64,000 nucleotides of DNA from NCBI RefSeq assembly GCF_002006345.1, contig NZ_LZZM01000201.1, positions 61,670 through 125,669 on the forward strand. The letters are read 5' to 3'. The notes below the pieces were generated by a model, which saw only the letters and a list, made by a program, of their open reading frames with translations, was not told where the DNA came from and did not search any database. The position numbers and the translations under genes are program-made. Source of the stretch: Clostridium puniceum. GTDB lineage: Bacteria > Bacillota > Clostridia > Clostridiales > Clostridiaceae. How positions within the stretch are numbered: position 1 is the first letter of the stretch; each line of letters begins with the position of its first letter. Below, piece after piece: positions 8,371-16,770 of this stretch.

Positions 8371-9099
8371 TTAATTATTTTTTTCATTTTGTATAACAGC
8401 TTTAATATTTCTGCGGTTGTATACTAAATGCAAAAACATTGCATCACGTGCCCCATTAGAATCATGTTCTCTAATTGCATTTAAAATTTCCCTGTGGGTA
8501 TCCATTGTTTCCTTACGTAGTTTTTGATTTGTTATATCTATAAATATAGCAATAGAACTATTAATAATAGGAATTAAATTTCCAATCACTAAATTTTTAC
8601 TGCTTTTAGCTATAGCTGTATGAAATTCTATATCTTTTTCTAAATAAAGTTCATTCTTTAAAATTAAATCATCTATTTCATCACACAAAATAGATATTTT
8701 ATTTATTTCTTCTTCTGTAGCTTTTATTGCAGCTATAGATGCTATTGATGGTTCTATCATAAATCTTACCTCTAACAAATCAAGAGCCAACTTAAATTTA
8801 TCTTTTATAAATGTCAAACCTAATGGATCGTCAGCAACTCCACCTTTTTCAGATATAAAAGTTCCAGCTCCACGTCTAATTTCTAAAACATTTCGCGAAA
8901 CCAAAGCTTTTATAGCTTCTCTAATCGTACTTCTTCCCACATTGAGTTTATTTGCAAGCTCATATTCATTAGGTAATTTATCTCCAATACTCCAATTATT
9001 CTCCACAATTAATTGAATTATACGTTCCGAAGTTAGTTCTCCTAGTGATTTTGTCGAGATATTTATACTATTTAAATCAAAGTCTTTGAAATCTGACAT
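8371..9099 (-). CDS. GntR-family transcriptional regulator, FadR (FCD) subfamily
   Basis: A 242-residue DNA-binding repressor or activator. The N-terminal winged helix covers ELTSERIIQLIVENNWSIGD, then LANKLNVGRSTIREAIKAL with the GRSTIREA recognition helix. The C-terminal all-helical FCD ligand domain carries the metal-type residues D-x3-H (KDIEFHTAI), MDTHREIL and LHLVYNRR. Such proteins respond to sugar acids or organic acids. The frame is open to 9234, but GGAGG at 9104-9108 and homology place the start at 9099; the upstream 45 codons are a relic of another gene. The target is probably the palindromic promoter of the dehydratase gene just downstream. Confidence 0.9.
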   Translation of the reverse strand: MSDFKDFDLNSINISTKSLGELTSERIIQLIVENNWSIGDKLPNEYELANKLNVGRSTIREAIKALVSRNVLEIRRGAGTFISEKGGVADDPLGLTFIKDKFKLALDLLEVRFMIEPSIASIAAIKATEEEINKISILCDEIDDLILKNELYLEKDIEFHTAIAKSSKNLVIGNLIPIINSSIAIFIDITNQKLRKETMDTHREILNAIREHDSNGARDAMFLHLVYNRRNIKAVIQNEKNN

Positions 9100-9299
9100 A
9101 TTTCCTCCAATATTAACACCAACTTTATTATCCACTAAATCTTTTATAATCAGAATTTTATCTACAATTATTATACTATAGTTATCAACTTTTGAAAATT
9201 GTAGCTTCCTATTTAATAGTGGTTTAACTTTCATATTATAACGTTCTTTACTGTTTAGTTTATTTTATATTATATACTATAATAAACTTCCTTAAAACA
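9100..9299 (-). pseudogene. 5' relic (promoter plus first codons) of an AAA-ATPase-like gene
   Basis: The open codons ahead of the true gntR start read MKVKPL-, DNYSIII-VDKILIIKDLVDNKVGVN. They match residue by residue the N-terminus of the AAA-ATPase-like gene at 18456 (MKFKPL-, DNFEMLI-, VDKTLIIKDLLDNKAAVN). The upstream DNA is also shared: 9264-9299 closely resembles 18553-18588 (both end in ATAATAAA-TTCCTTAAAACA). Homology stops before the P-loop, exactly where gntR begins. So a family member was reduced to its promoter and about 40 codons, and gntR may now be transcribed from that promoter. Confidence 0.7.
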
Positions 9300-9369
9300 T
9301 CTACTCTCTCTTTTTCCTTTAATTAAATGTATTATGTCCTTTCATAGTATAAAAGTTCCTAATAAAAAA

Positions 9370-9413
9370 TGCTGGATAAAATAACTGTTTTTATCCAGTC
9401 ATCTTATCCAGCA
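9370..9413 (-). terminator. Terminator of the nitroreductase unit
   Basis: The perfect 10-base arms TGCTGGATAA / TTATCCAGCA are followed on the minus strand by TTTTTTATT. An internal ACTGGATAA / TTATCCAG alternative pairing is also possible. Confidence 0.85.
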
Positions 9414-9437
9414 ATTAAATTATTAATTTATTACGTA

Positions 9438-10253
9438 TTATTCAATCCACGATGCTACATATTTGTATTTATTATCCTCTTTTCCACTTAACACCTTAAT
9501 TTCGCCTTTTAATCCTTTTTCTTTTGCAGATAAACAAAAATGACATATACAAATTCCAATATCAATTCTACTAATTTCACTTTTACCTTCTGAATAGATA
9601 TGATAAATATTATCTTCCTTTAGTATCCTCCAAGGTTGTTTATTCACGGCTGACGGAGCAAGGCGAACCATTTCTAAAACCTCATTATATTCTTTAGCTT
9701 CTTCAGGTGTTAGTGAAGTATCAAAATTCTCATTAAAAAATATTTGGGCAAAATCTTTTCTTCTAAAGGTATTACTTCCAAACATTCTTGCTAAAATGGA
9801 TTTTTTTTCGCCCTCAATTCCTACCGGCGAAACTATTGGGAGCATTTCATCTTCTTTTAATTGCATTACTCTTGCAAAATTACCTTTGTTAAAGGTTCCA
9901 CCTAACCAAACAGTTCCCAAACCTAAAGATGTACAATTCAATATCACTTTTTCAAATAAGAATCCCAAATCTTCAAGATCATAATTACTTTTTTTATAAG
10001 CTACAGCTAAATAATAATTTGCACCTTTTATTACTCCATAAGTACCCAATTTTATTGCTTTATCTGTATCCTCTTTTTGAATTAATTGTATTTTAACCTT
10101 TCCACCAAAAGGACCTTCTGAATTATTAATTTCATCTAAATAAGCTTGAAGTTTCTCTTTTACATCATTTGATATTCCTGTATTTTCATAATTTCTTACG
10201 GAATGTCTCTTCTTTATTATTTCATTTATTGGTTTATTAAATGTATTCGCCAT
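9438..10253 (-). CDS. Nitroreductase-family flavoprotein (TM1586-like)
   Basis: A 271-residue protein with the nitroreductase N-terminal signature IIKKRHSVRNY (FMN phosphate binding) and GLGTVWLGGTFN. The second half contains MVRLAPSAVNKQPWRI, the usual nitroreductase start motif, now in the C-terminal part, and DIGICICHFCLSAKEKG. This circularly arranged double layout is typical of the 'putative TM nitroreductase' group. It probably uses FMN and NAD(P)H to reduce nitro or quinone compounds; the physiological substrate is unknown. It lies 42 bases behind the DsbA-like gene on the same strand, so both may be one redox-stress unit. Confidence 0.85.
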   Translation of the reverse strand: MANTFNKPINEIIKKRHSVRNYENTGISNDVKEKLQAYLDEINNSEGPFGGKVKIQLIQKEDTDKAIKLGTYGVIKGANYYLAVAYKKSNYDLEDLGFLFEKVILNCTSLGLGTVWLGGTFNKGNFARVMQLKEDEMLPIVSPVGIEGEKKSILARMFGSNTFRRKDFAQIFFNENFDTSLTPEEAKEYNEVLEMVRLAPSAVNKQPWRILKEDNIYHIYSEGKSEISRIDIGICICHFCLSAKEKGLKGEIKVLSGKEDNKYKYVASWIE

Positions 10254-10295
10254 TCTTACCTCCTTAAAAAATTACTTACATATTTCTGATCATTC

Positions 10296-11027
10296 TCAAA
10301 TTTTACATTTACCATCTGAACAGTTGCCAGCATTAGAATCTTCATTGTCTTCACTTTTATTTTCTGATAAAAATTCTGTTGCTGCTTCTGAAAGTTCTTC
10401 CTTTTTTATCTTCTCAAGCATCTCTAAAAATAATTCAGATGGTTGTGCTCCAGATACTGAATATTTATTATTAAACACAAAATAAGGAACTCCATTAATT
10501 CTTAGTTTTGAGGCACTTTCTTCATCTTTTCTTACCTCTGCTCCATATTGGCCTGATTCTAAAATCTTTAAAGCTTCATCACTATTAAGGCCTACTTCAC
10601 CTGCAAGATTAGCTAATACTTTGTAATCTGATATATTTAAAGAATCTACAAAATAAGCCTTTAAAAGTCTTTCTGATAATTCATTCATCTTACCTTCAGT
10701 TTTTGCATAATGTGATAATCTATGAGCATCAAAAGTATTTGTTGGGATTAAATCATCAAAATCATAGTTAAGATCAACAGCTTTTGCTTGTTCTATTATT
10801 TGATTATTTGATGCTTTGGCTTGTTCTACTGATATTCCATATTTTTTTGCTATTATTTCATGAATATTTTTATCAAATTTCTTTTTAGACGATGGGTCAA
10901 GCTCAAAACTTTTAAAAACTAATTTAACCTCATCTTTATATTCAAATTTATTTAAAGCAATTTCTAATCTTCTTTTTCCTATATAACAAAATGGACATAC
11001 AAAGTCGGACCATATTTCTATTTTCAT
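10296..11027 (-). CDS. DsbA-family thiol oxidoreductase (FrnE-like)
   Basis: A 243-residue thioredoxin-fold protein. The active site CPFC is at residues 11-14 in IEIWSDFVCPFCYIGKRRLE, the cis-proline loop is INGVPYFVF, and the helical insert HRLSHYAK lies between, as in FrnE / 2-hydroxychromene-2-carboxylate-isomerase-like proteins. No signal peptide, so cytoplasmic. The C-terminal tail adds two more cysteines (GNCSDGKCKI). AGGAGG precedes the ATG. A disulfide-reductase or isomerase role under redox stress is inferred from the family. Confidence 0.88.
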   Translation of the reverse strand: MKIEIWSDFVCPFCYIGKRRLEIALNKFEYKDEVKLVFKSFELDPSSKKKFDKNIHEIIAKKYGISVEQAKASNNQIIEQAKAVDLNYDFDDLIPTNTFDAHRLSHYAKTEGKMNELSERLLKAYFVDSLNISDYKVLANLAGEVGLNSDEALKILESGQYGAEVRKDEESASKLRINGVPYFVFNNKYSVSGAQPSELFLEMLEKIKKEELSEAATEFLSENKSEDNEDSNAGNCSDGKCKI

Positions 11028-11128
11028 TTCTATTCCTCCTAATATTTTAATATATTAATCTATAAGCAACAAAAGAATATGTAGTATTTATTAATTGTGA
11101 AATAAATTTTAATATTCTTTCAAAAAAA

Positions 11129-12766
11129 TTATACTTCAAAATTTGAAGTGCTCTTTTCTAAAGCTTTTGCCATATTAAGTAACTTTTTAGCTGTAATTGC
11201 CATTCCGTTAGTTATAGCTGCTTGTTCTTCTGCAGATGCTGTGACTTCTTCTGAAAGTGATGCTGTTTCCTCTGAATTAGAGGCTATACTCTCTACTGTA
11301 GACAAAATTTTTTCTTTACCTTCCATAGTTTTTTGAAGCACTTCATTAACTTCATTTATTTTCACTGGAATGATATTTACTTTATTAATAACTTCCCTAA
11401 AAGCACTTACTGATTCTTCTATATTTTCTTTGCTTTCCTCTACTATATTAACTGCAGAATCAGTAGTTTCTGAAACATCCTTCGTTTCTTCCATAATCTT
11501 ATTCACTAAACCTGTTATATTTTTAGCAGAAGTTAAAACTTCTTCTGCTAGTTTTTTTATTTCTTCTGCTACTACTGAAAAACCCTTTCCTGATTCTCCA
11601 GCTCTTGCTGCTTCTATAGATGCATTTAATGCTAAAAGATTTGTTTGCTTTGCTACACTATTTATAACATCCACTATGGAATTAATTTTTGATATAGATT
11701 CATTTAAATTTTCCACTTTATTTCTTACAATGTGAAAAGATTTTTGCATATCTTCTATAGTATCTGATAAACTGGTTATATTTTCTGCTCCTTTAGTTGA
11801 GTCATTTTTTATTTCTTCCCCATTTTCAGCTAGTTTAAGTAATTTGCCACTTACATTGTTTAAGTCTGATGAAAAATTTTCCAAAATTTCAAGTGCATCT
11901 GATAAATCTTCAGTTTGCTTTATTCCCTGTTCAGATACACTTGTAACAGCTGCTACAATTTCTTCACTGGCTGATGCAACTTCTTCACCACCGTTAGAAA
12001 TGTTATTTGACAGATTATTCAAACTTAAGGAAATAGATTTAATTTTCTTTATAAGTGCTCTAAGACTTTTGGTAGTTTCATTACTTGTATAAGCTAGTCT
12101 TCCAATTTCATCTTTACCTCTAACTGTATATTCTGCTGTTAAATTTCCTTTCCCTATTTCGCCAACAGTAAATTCTATGCTTTCTATAGGTTCAGCTATT
12201 TTTTTTCCTATTATTGTTCCAGCAATAGTAACTAGAATTAAAATGATAATACTAGAAATAATAGCTTTTGCAATACCACTTGTTATTGTACTCTCCATAT
12301 TATTCACAGAAATACCTACAGAAACACTCAAAACAACCTTTTCTCCTTGTTTTATAGGCACTGTTACATTATATGCAGGAGTGTTTTTCCATTCATTCAT
12401 AAAGGCTTCAGTCTTTCCTCTAAAAACATTTTCTAATTCTTTTGAATCTATTTTTTGCCCAATTGAATCCTTTGATGTCCCTGCTACCAGTGTTCTATCA
12501 GGTGAAATTACACCTATATAAAACAAATTTCCCTCTGAATTTTCATAAGTTTCATCAATTATAGATTGTACTTTACTGATATTATCAATTCCTGTATTTT
12601 CTATACTTATTTTTATAATATTGGCTAGATTACTACCATCATATTTCATTTGATTTTCCAATCCAGTTACCATTTGATAAGTTGAAAAAGTAGTATTAAT
12701 TATTAAAATAATTGCCGCCATGGCAACAAAGTTAAAAATCAATTTTTTTCTTATAGACTTAAACAT
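11129..12766 (-). CDS. Methyl-accepting chemotaxis protein
   Basis: A 545-residue membrane receptor. TM1 covers LIFNFVAMAAIILIINTTF, then an extracytoplasmic sensor domain of about 130 residues (TYENSEGNLFYIGVISPDR...), TM2 IISSIIILILVTIAGTIIG, a HAMP segment (PIESIEFTVGEIGKGNL) and a long coiled-coil signalling domain with the conserved hairpin tip (LLALNASIEAARAGE-GKGFSVVAEEIKKLA). It signals to CheA/CheW, which are not in this window. The frame is open to 12811, but AGAGGA sits before the ATG at 12766 and relatives start there. A palindrome shared with the marR remnant lies just upstream. A decayed paralogue lies at 63138-63777. Confidence 0.92.
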   Translation of the reverse strand: MFKSIRKKLIFNFVAMAAIILIINTTFSTYQMVTGLENQMKYDGSNLANIIKISIENTGIDNISKVQSIIDETYENSEGNLFYIGVISPDRTLVAGTSKDSIGQKIDSKELENVFRGKTEAFMNEWKNTPAYNVTVPIKQGEKVVLSVSVGISVNNMESTITSGIAKAIISSIIILILVTIAGTIIGKKIAEPIESIEFTVGEIGKGNLTAEYTVRGKDEIGRLAYTSNETTKSLRALIKKIKSISLSLNNLSNNISNGGEEVASASEEIVAAVTSVSEQGIKQTEDLSDALEILENFSSDLNNVSGKLLKLAENGEEIKNDSTKGAENITSLSDTIEDMQKSFHIVRNKVENLNESISKINSIVDVINSVAKQTNLLALNASIEAARAGESGKGFSVVAEEIKKLAEEVLTSAKNITGLVNKIMEETKDVSETTDSAVNIVEESKENIEESVSAFREVINKVNIIPVKINEVNEVLQKTMEGKEKILSTVESIASNSEETASLSEEVTASAEEQAAITNGMAITAKKLLNMAKALEKSTSNFEV

Positions 12767-12801
12767 AAGCTTTTTCCTCTTCATATCATAATTTAAATTT
12801 A

Positions 12802-12820
12802 TTCCGTACACGAACGAAAT
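12802..12820. promoter_or_regulatory. MarR-type operator copy upstream of the chemotaxis receptor
   Basis: TTCCGTACACGAACGAA is, read on the other strand, nearly the same as TTCGTTCGAGTACGAA at 13289-13304 by the marR remnant. Both have CGT-x6-ACG symmetry and adjoin starts of minus-strand genes. Confidence 0.55.
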
Positions 12821-12842
12821 AAATTTCTTTGAGAAAATTCTC

Positions 12843-13276
12843 TTAAAGCATTTTCTCAGTATTCCTCAAAACTTTATTAATATTTTCTTCAAAGATTTGT
12901 TTTTCATTATCATCAAAATCATTTAGCATTAAACCTAAAAATTTAGCATCTATACTCATAAGTTTCTGTACTATATATAAAGCTTCTGGTTTGAGACTTA
13001 TATATACACTTCTTTTATCTTCTGAGCATCTACATTTTTTTATTAAACCTTGGTTTTCATATTTATTTATAATATCAAATAAGGAAGATTTAGATATTTT
13101 CCTTATATTTTATATTTCATTTAAAATTAAGGTACTTCCATCTTTAGGAAGTATATGAAATAACGGAATATGATTTTGCAATATTGGCAATCCTTCTTCT
13201 TTTATTTTTTTGCAATAAACTTGTTTGAAATAGAGCTAATTTCATTTATCTTGCTTAATATACACCTACTTTTCAT
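12843..13276 (-). pseudogene. Broken MarR-family transcriptional regulator
   Basis: From ATG at 13276 the protein reads MKSRCILSKINEISSISNKF, then hits a stop in a run of seven As. After a one-base shift it continues KIKEEGLPILQNHIPLFHILP, reaches a TAA, and goes on in frame as RKISKSSLFDIINKYENQGLIKKC with the wing CSEDKRSVYISLKP, the usual MarR winged-helix order. So there is one frameshift and one nonsense codon. It was probably an autoregulated repressor that also controlled the chemotaxis receptor downstream, since both carry the same palindrome. Confidence 0.75.
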
Positions 13277-13286
13277 TTTACCACCT

Positions 13287-13306
13287 AATTCGTTCGAGTA
13301 CGAATT
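13287..13306. promoter_or_regulatory. MarR-type operator upstream of the marR remnant
   Basis: AATTCGT-TCGAGT-ACGAATT, a 7-base perfect inverted repeat with a 6-base spacer, lies 11 bases before the marR start. The sequence recurs in near-identical form at 12802-12820. Confidence 0.6.
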
Positions 13307-13420
13307 AATATTAACTCTTTAAATTATTTTTGTCAATAGCTTTTTTTTATTGTTACAAACATACACGGTAAATCATGCGTACTTAGATAAATAAAGCCGC
13401 CATTTATGGCGCAGAGAAAT

Positions 13421-15052
13421 CTATAGATTTTGTTTTTTACACTCAACTGGAAGCTTTTGGGACCATGGAAGAAGGTCATCAAGAAAATCAAGATTGGTAT
13501 CTTCCATATGCTTTGGGATTTCTGTAAGAAGAAATTCAAAATAATTATAAGGTTTTAAATTATTTGCTTTTGCTGTTTCTGCAATACTATAAATAATAGC
13601 ACTGGCCTTAGCTCCATCAATTGTATCAATAATATGCCAGTTACGTCTTCCGATGCAGAAGCCACGAATACTTCCTTCGTCAGCATTATTGTCAGCCGGA
13701 ACATTTCCATCCTCTGAAATACTTTCAGATATTTTTCTTGATTAAGGCAGTAGGTGAAACCTTTTCCGGTTTCTGATTTTGGAAGAACAGCATTCTGGTG
13801 TTGTTTTACCCATGCGAAGAAAGCCTCTACCAACGTTTTTACAGTCAATTGTCTTTGCTTTTGACGTTCCTCTGATGAGATCTCACTTAATAAGCCTTCT
13901 ACTTTATAAATAGCGGCAATCTGTTTCAATGCGTCATTTGCAAGTGTTCCTTTGGCCTTTTCTTTTCCAAGAGCCTTTACAACATTTGCAAAACGGCGCC
14001 TTGCATGGCTCCAGCATACTGCAATTCTCAGGTCTTCACGTTCTTCCTCCAAACTATGATAAACCTGATATCCATCCGTAACAACTGTGCCAGAGTAATT
14101 TTTCAAGAATTCACGCGGATGACTGGAATTACGTATCTTCTGATATTCATACAGAACAATAGGCGCCGCATTATGCATTTTCCCCGTTCGGTAGATCCAC
14201 ATATAGCTTTTGGCGCCGGCTGGCCGGCCATCTTTGCTTACGCAAACTGGCATTTCATCAGCCTGTGGCACCCGACTATTGTATATCTCTTTATGAAGCC
14301 TATCGTAAAGAAGGGAAATATCTCTCTCCACACTGGATTGTCCAATTTGCTATAACTTGTCTGCTAAGAACTACATCATTTCTTAAAAATTCCTGTTCCA
14401 AGCGATATAAAGGAATAGCATTGACATATTTGCTGTTCATAATAGCAGCCTCCAGTGAAGGCGTAACAATACTATTAAATAGCAAATCGGCTGGTCGCTT
14501 ACCGCGAATAATAGTTTGATTATCACTTCCTGCATAAACTGCCACATGGTGTTCCTCAACTTCAAATTTCGCAGGGCGAAAGGCAAGCCTTTTATAAACT
14601 TCATCAGGAAGACGTCTCCATTTATCTCCTAGACGTTCCTTAAGCTCTTTTTCAGATAATTCATGGTTGATGACTATAACAGGAAGTTCCTTTAAATCTT
14701 CATCGCGTTTGCCTTTCGCTTTCTTACGTTTATAGGGTTTTTGGCAGACTTCTTCCATATAAGGTCCTACAACAAACTTGTTAACAATAGTAACTTCAGC
14801 TTCGTTGAAGCACATTTCCAATTGACCATCGTAAACCATCTTTTTTGAAGAGCGACCAAACTTTTGATGTTTTGCAATGCTTAGTTGTTCTAAAATCAAG
14901 TTCAAATTTTGATTTACTTGCTCTAGCTGAACTTTCTGATCAGCACAAGTCAGTGAAAGATTTTCTGTAAGTTGTTGCATGGTCATAAAAAGAGAAATGA
15001 TATCTTCTTTATCGTATTTAATTAATTCGCCTTCTGTATATTTTTTATCCAT
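13421..15052 (-). pseudogene. tnpC: IS66 transposase TnpC, frameshifted twice
   Basis: The N-terminal part (250 residues) has the coiled coil ENLSLTCADQKVQLEQVNQNL and the KHQKFGRSSKKM motif, followed by the zf-type and IS66 core. Near 14320 a one-base loss shifts the frame; the core goes on with VCVSKDGRPAGAKSYMW, GTVVTDGYQVYH (catalytic Asp) and CWSHARRRF. Near 13715 a second shift occurs; the third frame continues EDGNVPADNNADEGSIRGF (catalytic Glu region) and CIGRRNWHIIDT to the end at 13421. It cannot be functional without two frame changes. Confidence 0.85.
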
Positions 15053-15157
15053 ATTGTGAAGATACCATATCTAGAAGCCACAAACAATAGAAAAAGCGTA
15101 ATTTCTAAAAATTGTGGACAACCTCTGCAAATGAAATTTTTACTATGGATATATCAA

Positions 15158-15519
15158 CTATAAAACCCTTGCGGGTGCGATAGCTTTAATAGCTTTCTTT
15201 TGTTCAATAGAAAGACCTTCCATTAACCATTTATACTGCTGAAATGAAATAGCTTTTACTTCATATTCATTACGTGGCCATTGAAATCTTCCTGTTTTTC
15301 AAGGCGCTTGTATAAAAGAAGGAATCCATCACCTTCCCATAAAAGTCCTTTGATGCAATCTGTTTTTATTCCACAAAACAAAAATAGAATTCCAGTTTTG
15401 AATGGATCAAGGTTAAATTCCTGCTGTATCATGCTGGCAAAGCCGTCGATGCCTCTTATCAAATCACTATAACCACAAGCAATATAGATTTTTTCAAAAT
15501 CAGATGCATTATTTAACAT
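15158..15519 (-). pseudogene. tnpB: IS66 TnpB (Orf2), frameshifted
   Basis: It starts MLNNASDFEKIYIACGYSDL and runs through GIDGFASMIQQEF and LWEGDGFLLLYKRLE, the IS66 Orf2 core. After residue 78 the frame is lost; the normal C-terminus FQWPRNEYEVKAISFQQYKW continues in another frame to a TAG at 15158. The start overlaps the end of tnpA by 11 bases, the usual translational coupling. Confidence 0.85.
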
Positions 15520-15871
15520 TTGATATCACCTTCAAAACCATAGAAAGTAAATTTTCTGAAACGGTATTAGAAATTTCTAATACGTTATTTCCGACGTGTA
15601 TAACCATATCTGTTCTAAAGATAGGTGTAGAGCTGTCTATTAAAGAATCAATAGGAACTTGGAGCTCAACAAAGTTTGCCTGGTTTTGCGATTCAATTTC
15701 TTTTTGTGTCTCAAAATCTTTCCCTTTAATGCGACGTTCCCAATAATAGAATTGCTTTTCACTAACATTGTTTTCACGGCACCAAGGCCTAACACCAATA
15801 CCTTTACTGCGGCATTTTTATATAATAGATGTCCATTTTATTAAATTCTTTTCATTTTCAGTCTTATCCAT
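15509..15871 (-). pseudogene. tnpA: IS66 TnpA (Orf1), interrupted by a stop
   Basis: 120 codons from the ATG at 15871. After MDKTENEKNLIKWTSII there is a TAA (15818-15820); the frame then continues KCRSKGIGVRPWCRENNVSE and KQFYYWERRIKG, the helix-turn-helix region of IS66 Orf1. Nothing else in the frame is broken. Confidence 0.75.
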
Positions 15872-16030
15872 ACAGTACCTCCAAAAAACTAGTTTTAGTT
15901 ACTTTGAAAAACTTGTAGTTTTTTAAAGCTTGGATTAATTATCTCAAAAATTTAAATCTAATACGAGGTACTTATGGTCTACCGTTTACTTTATAAATTC
16001 TTATTTATTAATGTCTTATTGAATTTCATA

Positions 16031-16069
16031 AAAAATAACAGCTAACTTTAAAAGGTTAACTGTTATTTT
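16031..16069 (-). terminator. Terminator after the metallopeptidase-like pseudogene
   Basis: On the minus strand AATAACAGTTAAC and GTTAGCTGTTATT form a stem with loop CTTTTAAA, followed by TTTTTTATG. Confidence 0.7.
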
Positions 16070-16598
16070 ATATATACATAATTCTCGTTTTGTATTTTTT
16101 TACGCACTTCTGAATAGTATGCAGTGTGCCCATTAAATGCATGACCTACCTCATATGCTATTATCCATTTAATTGCAAACATTGTTATGTATTCAGCAAT
16201 ATTGTTACTAATTTTATCATCTGAAAATGCAATATCTATATCCATTTGCTTATTATCGCTTTTGTCACTTTCATAAATAATTTTAGTATTAATTTCAGTA
16301 CACAATTTAGTTTTAGATGATAATTCAATAATTTCTTTTCTAGTATTCAATTTATAAAATAAACCATACAACTTATATATTGTTCCTTCATTTACTCTAA
16401 TAATATCTAACTCTTTAAATTCACGACTTCCTGCATTGACAGAATCATCTTATAAATAATTAAAATTTAGTTGCTTTATAGATTTTAAATTGAATTTATT
16501 ATATTTAGGTTGAAATCTTCAATCAACAAATTGGTAAATTTACGATAATAGTCAAAACAAACATCTGGTTCCTCAAAATTATATCTAAATTCATTCAT
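16063..16598 (-). pseudogene. Degenerate metallopeptidase-like gene
   Basis: From MNEFRYNFEEPDVCFDYYRK at 16598 the reading is closed by stops around 16497 and 16454, then stays open to the end at 16063. Near the C-terminus FAIKWIIAYEVGHAFNGHTAYY resembles the zinc site HExxH of metallopeptidases (HELGHAxNGH-type), with the first histidine changed to tyrosine. The protein was therefore probably an intracellular, phage- or defence-associated peptidase, now inactive. I do not recognise an exact family. It lies between the IS66 element and the AAA-ATPase-like gene. Confidence 0.5.
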
Positions 16599-16702
16599 TG
16601 TATTGCCTTTTTCAAAACATTTTATATTTCCTCCCAAAAGTGTACTCCTCCCAAACATTAAACCTATGAAAAGCAATACTTCTTATAGATAATTTAAATA
16701 AC

Positions 16703-16733
16703 CCACGAAAATCCAATATTTAGATTTTCGTGG
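16703..16733. terminator. Inverted repeat behind the AAA-ATPase-like gene
   Basis: The perfect 11-base arms CCACGAAAATC / GATTTTCGTGG enclose a 9-base loop, with only a weak T-run afterwards. Probably a terminator for the minus-strand gene that ends at 16771. Confidence 0.55.
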
Positions 16734-16770
16734 ATTTCATGGTGGAGGTGAGGCATACCTCATTATTAAA

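Larger units (their letters stand above)
13365..15986 (-). mobile_element. IS66-family insertion sequence, degenerate
   Basis: About 2.6 kb carrying the IS66 gene trio tnpA-tnpB-tnpC on the minus strand, each damaged. The imperfect terminal repeats ACGGTAAATCATGCGTAC (13365 on) and its inverted partner GTACTTATGGTCTACCGT (ending 15985) mark the ends. I could not see a convincing 8-base target duplication. Codon use and base composition are visibly richer in G and C than the host genes, which fits transfer. It lies between the broken marR gene and the broken metallopeptidase-like gene. Confidence 0.85.

Noticed and set aside
8169..8396. 75-codon plus-strand frame over the dehydratase promoter
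   Set aside because: Overlaps operator and terminator structures and has no ribosome site.
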